Translations under genes and position numbers: made by a program
Shown here: piece by piece, positions 44,208 to 56,070 of the stretch
Numbering within the stretch: position 1 is the first letter of the stretch
Layout of the letters: the number at the start of each line of letters is the position of its first letter
NCBI GenBank assembly: GCA_019916065.1
Contig: CM034243.1
Span: 27,430,147 to 27,494,146 of the forward strand
Direction of reading: 5' to 3'
DNA length: 64,000 bases
From: Vitellaria paradoxa
Lineage: Eukaryota; Streptophyta; Magnoliopsida; Ericales; Sapotaceae
Notes under the pieces: model-generated
Databases searched by the model: none
Told to the model about the DNA's origin: nothing
Seen by the model: only the letters and a program-made list of their open reading frames with translations

Positions 44208-47200
44208 ATGGATAAGAGTTGGATGTATCATTCAAGGTTAAACAATGTATACTAAAAATGGGTGGAAATGTTTCTTAATTTTGCCTCACGAACTCAAGTT
44301 ATGAGGATAAGATAACATATCCATGTGTAAAGTGTGATTTTATCATGCCTATAACATAGTTAATTGCTTATGACCATTTGGTAAGTAATGGATTTACAAA
44401 GGGTTATACTAAATAAATTTTACATGGAAAAGCATCATCTTTTGCTACAATTGACATTGAAATACATTCCTTGAATGAGCAAGAATTAGACACACATACA
44501 TTACTACATGAGGCATTCGAAATACCAAATAAGACTAATAAAAATATTGAAGGTAGCTCTGACGATGGAGTAAATAAACCAAATGCAGATACTGAAAAGT
44601 TTTATAAATTGATGCATGATGGACAAAATGAACTTTATCTAGGTTGTAAAAATTTTACAAAACTCTCGTTCATCCTTCAACTATTTTATATCAAGTGTTT
44701 AAGGAGATGGAGTAATCATTCATTCACTTTTTTGTTAAAGTTATTAAAGGAGGGATTCCCAGAATGTGTAACACTACTTAATACTTTTTATGAGATTAAG
44801 AACACAATTATAGAGTTGGGTCTTAGTTATGAAAAGATTGATGCATGTCTAAATGACTGCATGTCGTATACTAAGAAGCACAAGGGTAATTCTATTTGCC
44901 ATGTTTGTAAGTTATCTAAGTATGTGAAAAACCAAAATGAGTTACCTAATGATGAACCATCCCTTGCAGTAGGTTGTTATAATTGAAATTTCACCCTTAC
45001 TAATTATAGATTTCTAAACAATCAAATACAATCTCAAAGTATAGGAAAATAAGAGAGATTGAACACAAAGATTTTTGCGAGGAAATCTCTTTGCAATTAA
45101 GGGAGGAAAAAACCTCAGGCTATGAAAACCAAAAGTTTTACTATGCACAAATAGTTACAAGAAAGATCACAGTAGCATACACAATCTATTCTTCCAACTT
45201 TACCACACCAATCACAGTGGACGCCTTTTTCCAACACATAAAGAAGAATCTTTACTAGCACTTGAAAACCACGCTCACACCTTTAAACTCCTTCATAGTA
45301 CTCGTGCACAAGAAGTTTGATAGTTAAAAACTATTGCAACAAAGTTAAGAAAGGTCAATTATCAGTTCATAAATAATTTGTTATTCTCTCTCTGGATGTG
45401 CTTTAAGACCTTAGAAGAATGTCTCTATTTATAGAGCACTCAAGCAATCCAATTTTACATAGGATTGTATAGTTTCTCATTTTCAAAATTTTTTAGGAAA
45501 CTTTCCAAAATCTCTTAAGAAACTTTCTAACCTCCTTAAGAATTAAGAACATTCCAAATGTCCTTCAAGTCTAGACTTTTGACACTTTAGCTAAATGTCT
45601 AAAAATACCAGTTTGAAATCATTATTTGTTCACTAATTTACCAATTAGAAATATAAACCTAACAATAATAAGCCAGCTAAGGTTTTGCATTACTTCCTTT
45701 TGATACCAATGTTACAATGATTATTCAGATCATTTAAAACAACATCATCTATGAAGTGGCATAAAAAAGGTCAGACTAATGATGGTTGCATAAGACATTC
45801 CGTTGATTCTCCAGCTTGGATGACTTTTGATCACCTGCATTATGACTTCTCATTGGATTGTTAGACTTGGATTAGCTTATGATGGTATGAACCTTTATAG
45901 GTCATTGAGTAGCACACACAACATTTGGCTTGTGATTTTAATGCCATATAATTTGCCTCTATAGATGCGTATGAAGCAAACTAATTTCCTATTATCATTA
46001 TTTATTCATGGACCTGTTACACCTAGCAATAACATTGATTTATATCTGCAACCTTTGATAGAGGAATTAAAAGAATTATGGGAGACTAAAGTACAGACAT
46101 ATGATACATCAAGAAAAAGTTTTGAATGTATGCAGCATTGATGTGGACAATTAGTGATTTTTTGGCATATGCTTATTTGTCTATTTGGAGTACAAAAGGA
46201 AAATATGCATGTCCTTATTGTCACAAAGACACTTATTTTGGTTGTTACAGCACGATCATAAATATATTGTTACATGGGCCGTCGTAGATTATTGGAGAAA
46301 CATCAAGTACTTTGAGATGATGAGAAATCTTTTGATTGAAGTAAAGAAAAAAAGTCGCACCTAATCGTATAACTGGTTCTATGGTGTTGGATATGTTGTT
46401 TGGCTTCTAGATCACATATGGGAAGATGAGTGCTAATTCAAAATTGCCATATAATTTGAAGAAAAGAAATATATTTTTTGAATTACCATATTGTAAAGAT
46501 AATTTAATATGTCATAATCTTGATGTGATGTACATTTAAAAAAATGTATGTGAGAGTGTAATTGGAACATTACTGAATTTGGATGGGAAAACAAAGGATA
46601 ACTTGAAAGCACGTCTTGACTTAAAATTTAAAGTATTAGGACTTGAGCTTTATCCCAGATAAAATGTAACAAACAAAATTATCTTATCTCCAACTTGTTT
46701 CTCACTAATAAGGGAAGAGAAAGATATTTTTTATAATTTTTTGAAGACCATGAAAGTTTTTGATGGTTATGCAGTGAATATTTCTCAATGTGTTAACATA
46801 AAGCAGCATAAAATATTAGGGCTTAAAAGTCATGATTACCACATATTAATGCAACATTACTTCTCTTGGTAATAAGAGGATTGTTAAGTTCACATGTATG
46901 TTCACCTTTACTTGAGTTGATTAATTTTTTTCAAAAATTGTGTTCTAAAGTTTTTTAACCTCAAAACTTTATGTATCTCGAACATCAAATTCTAATAATC
47001 ATTTTTCATTTGGAAAGAATATTTCCCTACATTTTTTGATATTATGGTGCATTTGTTTGTTCATTTAGCAACCGAGGCCAAATATGTTGGACTAGTACAC
47101 TATCGTTTGATGTGTCCTACTGAGAGGTGAGACTTGTACTTTTTTTTAAGTTTTTTTTATACAACCACTTAGTTTTTGTTTTATCATATAATGACTTTAT

Positions 47201-48494
47201 GTTATAAACTTAAAGTTATGCAAGTTCAGGTGCTTGCTTATATTGAAAACATATATGCGAAATAGGAGTCATCCAAAAGGTTTTATGGCAAAACGATACC
47301 TTGCAAATGAATGGTTGACATTTTACTTTAGGTATATTGAAGGAGTTCAGATAAGGTTTAACCGGGTGTCTTGAAATTATGATGATAAGGTTAATAAAAT
47401 AGAAGGATGACGTACTTTCTCAATGCCCGGTCGACCATTAGGCAAAAGCGTGATCAAAACATTAGATGATGATTCAAAACAAAACAACACATGAGTATGT
47501 GTTATTCAATTGTGAGATAGTCAACCCATTTATTGAGTAAAGGTACTAACAATCACCTTATTTATGTATTTTTCATAAATCGTTACTAACTCACAATTAA
47601 CAATTAACACATAGACCACATCATAGCATTGCTTTCACACAAAATTCTTGCCTTCGTAACATGGAAATTGATCGTATTCATAGTAGAACATTTCTAACAT
47701 GGTTTGAGAGATATATAAGTATAATATAATAGAATTTTTATTTGTTCTATTAAATTTTATACAAGTTGAAAACTGATTAATATTTCGAATATGAAAACAA
47801 GTTGAACAATTGTGTATTATAGGAGATAGCCAAATAATTAAAAACTTTAAGTGTTTGGCTATAGACCTGATAAAGTTTTCAAAAAATATAATAAGTACAT
47901 AATAAATGGTTTTAAGTTCCACATTAAAAAGATTGAAAGAAATTAAAAAAATCCAAAATAGTGGAATTAATGTGACTACAAAAACACAAAAATTTGCAAA
48001 TGGTTCTGGAGATGTTACTTTTTATGGTGTGTTAACAGATATAATTGAGCTTAACTATTTTTTTGAGAGAAGAATTGTGTTATTTAAAAGTGATTGGGTG
48101 TTACAAGTTGGGAAAAAGCAAGATAAAGATCGTATGCTAGTTAACTTGTCTCAATTGATGAGAGATGATGACCCTTTTATATTGGCTTCAAAAGTAGAAC
48201 ATGTTATATACGGGAAGGATCTCAAGTGAAAAGATTGGCATGTTACAAATCAAAATAAATCCTAGAGATTTTTATGATATAATTATGCGATCTTCTGCAG
48301 ACAATGTGGATGCATACTTACAAAGTATAGTGTGTAACACACAAAATAGTGACGAAGACAATTATTTTAATTTAGTAACAGATATGTTCGCTACAACTTT
48401 AGACATATCACTTGAAGAAGTAGTGAGAGAAGAAAGTTTTGATGAAGATAGATTTAGTGATGAAGATGGTAAAGAATTTGATATTCTCATATGA
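44208..48494 (+). pseudogene. CACTA TNP2 transposase (with DUF4218 and DUF4216 parts)
   Basis: Opens MDKSWMYHSRLN, the standard start of plant TNP2 proteins. The longest open piece, 44471-44986, has GQNELYLGCKNFTKLSF, WSNHSFTFLLKLLKEGFP and SYEKIDACLNDCM. After the solo LTR: LQRLFRSFKTTSSMKWHKKG (read through a shift), then YDGMNLYRSLSS, IEELKELWETKVQTYD, and MGRRRLLEKH. DUF4218-like: FFELPYCKDNLICHNLDVMY (46450-46540), VNIKQHKILGLKSHD. DUF4216-like: 47900-48494, with VTFYGVLTDIIELNYF and DDPFILASKVEHVIYGKD, ending in an acidic tail. The domain order is complete, but at least ten stops or shifts interrupt it. Confidence 0.88.
44984..45664 (-). mobile_element. Solo LTR (681 bp) inside the TNP2 gene
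   Basis: TG..CA bounded, flanked by a perfect ATAAT duplication (44979-44983 and 45665-45669). Removing it rejoins the transposase. Its + strand right end (GTTTGAAATCATTATTTGTT...CTAACA) resembles the right end of the copia-type LTRs at 26149 and 32274, so the families are related. On the minus strand a TATAAATA motif lies near 45425-45432. Confidence 0.92.
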
Positions 48495-48893
48495 CAATCG
48501 AATTACATTTTTGTTGATTTGTTAATAACATTTATATTTTATTTAATTTCTTTTGATGAAAGTTCCTTTTACATGCTTGCTTTACTTTCATTAAATTTTC
48601 TTTAAATATTATCATTTAGTTACATGCCTCATTTACTTGTCTTCATAAGTTGTGTTTAGATAAGTACAAATCAATTTCACAAATTAAGTCAATTATGGAC
48701 CCATTTAGTTTCACTCAAGTAATGTTAGTAGGATGGGTAACTTCATTCTATCTGAAGGTGAGACGAACTCAAGTCAACTTAATGATAATTCTAGTACGAG
48801 TACTAAGTTTTGCATTTACTTAATGAATATATTAATGTTATTCATATTTGTTCATGGATTGACTTTTCTAACATTTTAATGTTTTCTCCTAAA

Positions 48894-51103
48894 ATGATAG
48901 CAACTAAAAGAAGAAAAACGTACCATTCAAATACATAAGATATAGGGCACACATGATGGTAAGCATTTTCAAGTTAGTTTGAATAAATATGGTCAGCCTA
49001 ATGATGAAATGGGCAGCAAGCTATCGTTGTTTATTAGTACAATTGTGCACGATGAAAAAAAAAAAACCACTCATTTACAGAGACTGCTGTCAAGTTTCTT
49101 CACATTATAAAGTTAACATATGGGCATTAATAAATTTTAATAAATAGCTTTGTCCCGTGAGTCATAATTGAATATTAAATTTATTTGAAGTTTTAACAAT
49201 AATTAATAACATAATTAGAAAATCTATTAAGAAAGAGGCTTTAACTCTCGTAAATATTTTCACTTGGAGAAAACTATTATCTTTGGAAAACATTGTGTAT
49301 TTACATGAACGTTAGTATAGGAATATGTCAAGGGTATAAATTTTATTATTTGTTTTTAATAGATCATTCTTCTTTGAAAATAATAATTTTTTAGTAATTA
49401 ATTCATAGAATGATCATTAATAATTGTATTTTTTTGTGTATCATGAATTCACAAAGTTAAAATTTGACCTCCCAAATAATATTAGAACTAGGGTAATGAA
49501 ACTTTCTTGCAAGAAACTAAAGGATTGGAGGGCAACTTTGAAGAGTTCATATTACAAAGAGCATTTGAGTTTTGAGGAGCAAAAACAGTACAAGGATGAC
49601 AGAGCTGACAGAGTTTACGTTGATCAAGGGAAACAATTAATTTGATATTAGGGGTTTGAAGAAGTGAATGCATCTATTAACAATTTACAATTTTTGTTTC
49701 CATCACCTGTAAATAGATTATGCCTTTATGATTTGTAAATTATTAATTTTAGGCACAAAATGAGAAAAAATAAGAGAAGTCAATCATAACGCAAGTACAA
49801 TCATTCTACTGGATCAAAGAGCTTTCCACGTGTTCGTAGTAAGTAAGTATGCTATTATTGTTATTTTTTATTTTATACTTTTATACTTAATGTTACCATG
49901 ACATATTGTAATCATATGTGTTCAATAAATATATGCATTGCTCATTAGATGGATGTGTAAAAACTAAAATACAATGCTCTTCAACTTAAGTTATTCTAAG
50001 AATGACGAAACTCTTAATAGTAAGGCAACTGGAGAAATAATGGTTAGTAGAAAACTATTATATTTGTTATAACATTCTTTAATAGCTTATTAATTTTAAC
50101 ATGCATAATCAATTATAATTTTTCTTACACTACAAGCATAAAATGGATGAAAGGATAGATTTGGATTCACATCAATCAGAATAAGAAAATACTTAAAGTA
50201 ATGTATTTGCACAAGTCATGGGTAAAGAAATGAATGGCAGTGTTTGTTTGTACGGATTTGGTGTCTCATCGTTTGATTTGTAGAAAGATATTTAGTGTCA
50301 CAAGATGAATGATATGCAAGGAGAACTTGTAGAACTAAGATCAAAAGTTAAGAACCTGGAGTCCTTTCTTTGAATGCTCATCTTAATTCAACAAGTAGAT
50401 GTAAAAAGTTTTTTTTTTTGGTTAATTAGAATAAAACAATTGTTAGATTATTTACCTGAATACATGCATATACAATTAATATATTTATTATTTGTTAGGT
50501 ACATAATGCACTTAATGCTTATGATTTGACAACTCGATGTTATATGGGCTCAACTACACAAATGCAATTTGGTACTCTTACTGAGGTAACAATTGAAATT
50601 TAATTAGAGTAATTGTCTTATATCTAAAATAATGTAATTAGAAATTTAATCAAAAAAATTTACTAATTCTTGTACTGATTATCATTCAAAGGTCTGCTCA
50701 TTTTATAGGTTGGTGATACAGTTGTTATCAAGAGTATTATATGTCTAAGAGAAACAGTTGCAATTGGTGTCCTTTGAAGTATAGACCCTTCTAAAGAAGT
50801 AAATGGAAAAGATTTAGGACCCAACTTCTGGGAAGTATATGTTCAAGTTTCAATAAAATCTAATGAATCATTGATGCAAACATATAGACAATGCAAGACA
50901 ATTGGACTAGCTATTGGAGCTTATATTGTGTGGCCTGCTCCGTTTGTGATAAGTTTTTGTTTTTAATTTTACTATATTATCAAAAATGTTATTTATTAGT
51001 AGTCATTTATGTGGTAATTTCTAACATTTTTATATATTATTTTTTTGCACAGATTTCAAAGGTTGTGGATGGTAGCCGAGAATACTTGTATGAGTTAAGT
51101 TGA
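48894..51103 (+). pseudogene. CACTA TnpA-like (second gene) relic
   Basis: Pieces in order: KHFQVSLNKYGQPNDEMGSK (48961-49020); LPNNIRTRVMKLSCKKLKDW (from about 49455), continuing RATLKSSYYKEHLSFEE; AQVMGKEMNGSVCLYGFGVS (50208-50268); then VGDTVVIKSIICLRETVA (50711 onward), LGPNFWEVYVQVSIK and YRQCKTIGLAIGAYIVWP (ends about 50937). This is the plant transposase pattern found downstream of TNP2 in CACTA elements, including the terminal IADAIG-like motif. Introns and stops separate the pieces; it is not functional as it stands. Confidence 0.82.
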
Positions 51104-51774
51104 ATATTAGTTTTGTGATTAGATATAGTTTTGTTTATTTTGCTATTTTGTCTTTTTAGAAGTTGAGTAACTTTTTTGTGGAAATTGGATGATTATGGCT
51201 ATTGGCATATTTATGTTTATTTTGTTTGTGATGGAACATTTAACCATTGTTATAGTTTTACAGATGTGTCTTGGTCCCTACGAACCCTGTTGGGCAATGT
51301 TATGGTTAGAAACTTGTAGGCACCTTGTGGCTCGATGTGTCACTATTTTTAAACTTAAATTATTACTTTTAGAAATCAATTCGGTGATGTTATGATCGTG
51401 TCTAATTCTAACAAGTAGATGACTCAATGTATTGTTTGATTGTGAATTATTTTCTAAATGTTCAAGCATGACCTCTTTTCTAAAACCTCTCTTAATTTCA
51501 TATTTGCTTAGATACTCATTATCTATGGTCCAGTGCCTAACTTTTGCTTATTAGCTTAGTTAATTTTATTTTACTTTCATTTATTCTTTTTTAATCCACT
51601 ATTCTTGTCTAACCAACTATAAGCAATACCTCAAATGCAAATTTAGTTTAGATTTGTTTAGTTTAATTTTAGGTTTACCTATTAGTTTAAAGAGTGAGTT
51701 AAGTGTCTCAAAGTTTCTTTATGTAAAAAGACGATCAATACTCCATCGTTAATATAAATTTAAATTGTTATACA
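51104..51774. other. Between the CACTA relic and a solo LTR
   Basis: Presumably the 3' non-coding part of the CACTA element followed by flank. No terminal repeat or gene was recognised. Confidence 0.5.
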
Positions 51775-54480
51775 TGTAATATCCTAGATTTTCGTATTGA
51801 TATAAATTTATAGTTTTTAACACGTTTTGGGTGTGATAATATGTTATTTAAGTAATATTAGTCATTAGGGATAACTTAGGATTGTAAATTTTAGAAGTAA
51901 TGGACTAAGTAACTTAAAAATTTAGATTTTAACTCGAGGGAATGCAGGTGGGCACCCAAGGTGCCCAGGGGGCTGCTCGACCTATCTAGTATATTGAAGA
52001 TTGATGTGTCTTAAGCTGGTCTGGCAGGGGGCTACTCTTATGGCCGTCTGTAGCTAGAATAGGGGGTAGAAGAGAGGTTTAGAGCCTTGTAGAATGCTCG
52101 AAAACCAAGCCAAGTAAATGTATATGTGCATATGAGAGACGAGAGAGAAGAGAGGAGAGAGAGAGAGAGAGAGAGAGATTGGTGTTGGGAGAAGGAAACT
52201 AAGAGAGGAAGAGGAGCCAAAGAAAACTTATGTTGGTAAGTTCTTCTAACTATAACCAAATACCAATTAGTCTTGCAAAGATGCAATTAAGCATTCAATG
52301 AACCTTTCAATATGATTTGTTTGTCGTATAGATCAAGGGGTAAGGAGATTGAACAACTTAAAGTTAGAAACCAAAAATCGGGAGTTCACCATCCACTTGC
52401 TTCACTTATTCAAGCTTGAGGTAGGGATTTCTAGCCTCTTTTCAGCATATATGAGATGTAATGAGTTAGAAAATATTGTTATGATGATTATTTAAGAATT
52501 TGGAGGCATGAGGAGGTGAATCAAGTGTGTGATATAAGTGTATATGTGTATGTATAGATTGGACCCAAGATTTTTATTTTGATTGAATAAGTGAATTAAA
52601 ACTTGTTTTGATGAATCATTAGAGTCTTTTGGGGCTTAAACAACACATAGAAACAAGGTTTTAGGTTAAACCTTTGATTTGGCAAAGTTTGAATCACAAA
52701 AACATAGGGTATAGCTCGAATTAAAACATAGCATGTATTCTACAATATAGAGGGGCACCCAGGGTCCTTATGCGGGCACCTGAGGTGCCTTACCCGACCC
52801 TAGTTTAGTGGTGAAGGTGCCCAAGTCTCTCAAGGAGGCGCTCGGACCTCTATAAAAACTTAAAATGTGGGATTCTCTTGTTTAAGTTGCTCTTTTTATT
52901 TAGTATACAAGGTTGTAAACTTGCAAATTTACTCAAGTAAGGTTTATAGTGCAAAGACCCAGTTATAGAACAAGTTTGTGGGATTGAACATGAGAAAATT
53001 TACAAAATCCAGAGTTTGCCCACAGGAGACACCGCAATGGTGCAGAGAGGTATCTCAGCCCTTGATGCGGGCGCCTGGATCCCCTACAAGGGGTGTCCTA
53101 GCTGCTCAAAAATCTTAATTTTGGTTTATTTGAAGTATTTCTTAGTTTTGGGCTTTTTATTCTTGATATATATTTCTCATTATATTATAGTAAAATTGTG
53201 AATATATTTTACGTAATGTTAGAGTTAAAAGGAGTTGAAAATATGTTAAGAAAATGAGATAATATTATAATTAAGTGATAGCATGTTGAATCAAAAATTA
53301 GATTTTTATGTGGGATAATATGATGATATTATTTATGGTCTAGTTGAATGAGATGATAATGTTAATTGTTACATGGTTGAATGAGATGATAATGTTAATT
53401 GTTACATGGTTGAATGAGATGATGATACTAATTGAATTAGATGGTGATATGAGCATAATTATGTAAATGAGATGGATAAGTAAATAAGAGGAAATGTAAA
53501 TGTTATTGAGACACGGGGTTGGTAGATATTAAAAAAATGAAGGGTATAGAGATTACCCCAAGGTTGAAAGACTCAAAACCTACGCAGAGATTGGTGTTCA
53601 TGTTAGTAGGTTAGTAGCCTACAACATGACGTGTGATGTGGCAACCCACTAACATGACATGTGACGTGGCTAATCGTGGCCCTTAACGATGACGACATGT
53701 GATGTGTAAAATCGTGGCCCTTAACGACGACATATACTAAGACTAATCGTGGTCTTTAACGATGACGTTAATTGTGCCCACCTTCGTGAATTAAATGGAA
53801 ATGGAATATAAATAAGGATGATTATGATAAGAATGCTTAAGTGAATGATGGTTGAATAAAATGATGAGATTTCTGATAATGATCATGGCATGTGTTTATA
53901 TAAGGTCGATTTGATAATAAAATTATGATATTTATATGAATGAGGATTTAGGTTTTGTTTAATGATGTTACATGATTATGTCGAGACATATACATTGAAT
54001 AATAAATGTTGACGTTGTTTTACATTATTACTTTACATATTATATATGCTTTTGTAATACTTCGTGAGCACAAGTGGACTAGTGTTTACGTCCTTATAGA
54101 TTCTATTGTAGAAGCAAATCCTAAGAACTAGGTGGGCATTTGGTGGGATTAGAAGTGCATAAACTGTTGCTGGCATTGCATCTTTATTTACTTAAGTTAA
54201 ATTTTCATTTGGGATTGTAATATTATTTTTAAATTTAGAGATCTGTTTGATTGGGTTGTAAAGGGTATAAGACTTGTTTTTGTGTATTATTATTATGGGA
54301 TATGTTGGAGCATAATAGCCTGACAACTGCCGAGACTTAGTCTATATTATGTTATATTATTATTTTGTGTGGATGTTGCTCTAGGGTTGTCTTATTGCTC
54401 TGATCAGGGGATGGTTACTCAAGTACATGATATGTATGTTATTCACTCACCCCTCGGGTCACGAGATCTGGGCCGCGACA
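51775..54480 (+). mobile_element. Solo LTR (2.7 kb), Ty3/gypsy-like
   Basis: Begins TGTAATATCCTAG and ends GGGCCGCGACA, the style of long gypsy LTRs with a TGTAAYAYCC start. The flanks match 4 of 5 bases (ATACA at 51770-51774 and ATGCA at 54481-54485). Internal repeats include a (GA)n run at about 52146-52178, a 33-bp tandem repeat, and repeats of TCGTGGCCCTTAACGA at 53670-53770. No gag or pol is present. Confidence 0.75.
53344..53442. repeat. 33-bp tandem repeat, about 2.5 units
   Basis: TTGAATGAGATGATAATG starts at 53344 and 53377; a third, diverged unit starts at 53410. Inside the 2.7-kb solo LTR. Confidence 0.9.
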
Positions 54481-54485
54481 ATGCA

Positions 54486-55007
54486 TAACTTGTACACTTG
54501 CGAACATCAAGCAAAAACCCTTTCACCACTGTATAGCTTTAAGCTTTAAGCCAAGAAGTTAAAGGAATTACATGCTTTGCATTGTTCAGTGTTTGATTAC
54601 CATATATTTACTGATAACTTATAGATGGCTAAAAGCATAAAATGAAAGAGAACATAAACACGAGGCAAGGGAGTAGGGATTTTACATATTTTTCCCTGCA
54701 TGAACTCAACTAAATAGTCTAGTTGTATAACATCTTATATGTCACAATATTCCAATCTTATTTTCTAACTAATTTTTCTTGTACTATAACGACTCATATA
54801 GTTAGAAATAATGTTATAATACTACAAAAATATATGTCAAAAAAAAAAAGTTACCAAAATACGGGACGTGAAAATTTATATGCTTACACTAATTAAAATG
54901 TACTTCAATTTCAAAAATGAAATTATCATATCATTCTGATCACTTTTTCTAATAAAATCTTCTAGCAGAGTTACATTTTCTTATAATTAGTTGCTAGCTA
55001 GCACTAA
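54486..55007. other. 3' flank of the trihelix gene
   Basis: AT-rich. It should include the 3' untranslated region of the minus-strand trihelix gene. No other feature seen. Confidence 0.5.
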
Positions 55008-56031
55008 TCAACTTCTTCCAATCCTCAAAGAAGAATCAATGCCTTTGCCAACACCTGCTGCAAATAGCTTTGCAATCTCCAGCTGGGTGTTGGCAATGAT
55101 CTCAGTTCTTTTGAGGTCCACTTCAGCCCTCTTGGCTTCCATCTCAGCTCTAATCTTCTCCAACTCTCTCATCGTCTCCATTCTTGCTTGCTCTGATCGT
55201 ACCACCACTTCTGCCAACCACCTAATGCTCTCTGCGACTTCCATTCTTCGTCTTTTCCTTTTCTCTGTTGCTCTTGTTGTTTTTAAACTTTTCCATTTAG
55301 TTGTTTTCTCTTCGTCGCTGTAAAGCGCAGCTGGAGTGCTACTATCTGTCTCCACGGAAGGATGATTTTTGTCGTTTGACAATTTGGTGCCCTCTCCATC
55401 TTCCTGTTGAAATCATCACATGGTTTATGTAGATTAGTGAAATTTGATTATTTGTTAAGACTTTATTTGGGAGGTTAATTGGGACATGTTTGAGTGGGTT
55501 CGTAAATCCACTATTAATGGTGAAGTTTAAAAATATATATATATATCCATGGATCTACAAGCCCAAGCTAGTGACGTAAATAGGCCGGGTCGGACCAGAG
55601 TTAAGAAAATTCGTCTCTGACCTGCTCTAACTACCTCGACTTATTTTTTAATATTTTTTAAAATATTTTTAAGTAAATTAGAAAGAATTAAAATAATAAA
55701 TTATCTAGTTGATCTCAAAAAAATATAATTTCAATTACATTTAATCTTGTAAATTATAATAAATAATTTCTATTTATAAAAATCACATTTAAAAATTAAA
55801 AAAAAAAACTAACAATTTACAAATAAAATTAGAATCATTTAATGAATAAATTTTATTAATAATTAATTTTGAATTAATTAATTATTAATAGATAAATAAT
55901 TTTAATTATTATTGTGGTTGGTTGGGTGAAACCTATCACAAGAAACAAAAAAAACCTTACAATTGTAATAGGAGAGAGAGGGGGCGGGGTGGGAATTAGG
56001 TGGGATCAGGGGGTCATAAGGGGAAAAAAAG

Positions 56032-56070
<39 letters not shown>

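Larger units (their letters stand above)
44208..51103 (+). mobile_element. Decayed CACTA (En/Spm) transposon, two-gene type
   Basis: Holds a TNP2-type transposase gene relic followed by a TnpA-like gene relic, the usual plant CACTA order, in one orientation. It is split by a solo LTR at 44984-45664. Terminal CACTA repeats and the 3-bp duplication were not found, so the limits given are those of the coding relics. Confidence 0.82.

Noticed and set aside
44208..51103. Possible intact CACTA transposon
   Set aside because: Many stops, a solo LTR inside the transposase, and no terminal CACTA repeats found; called as a relic.
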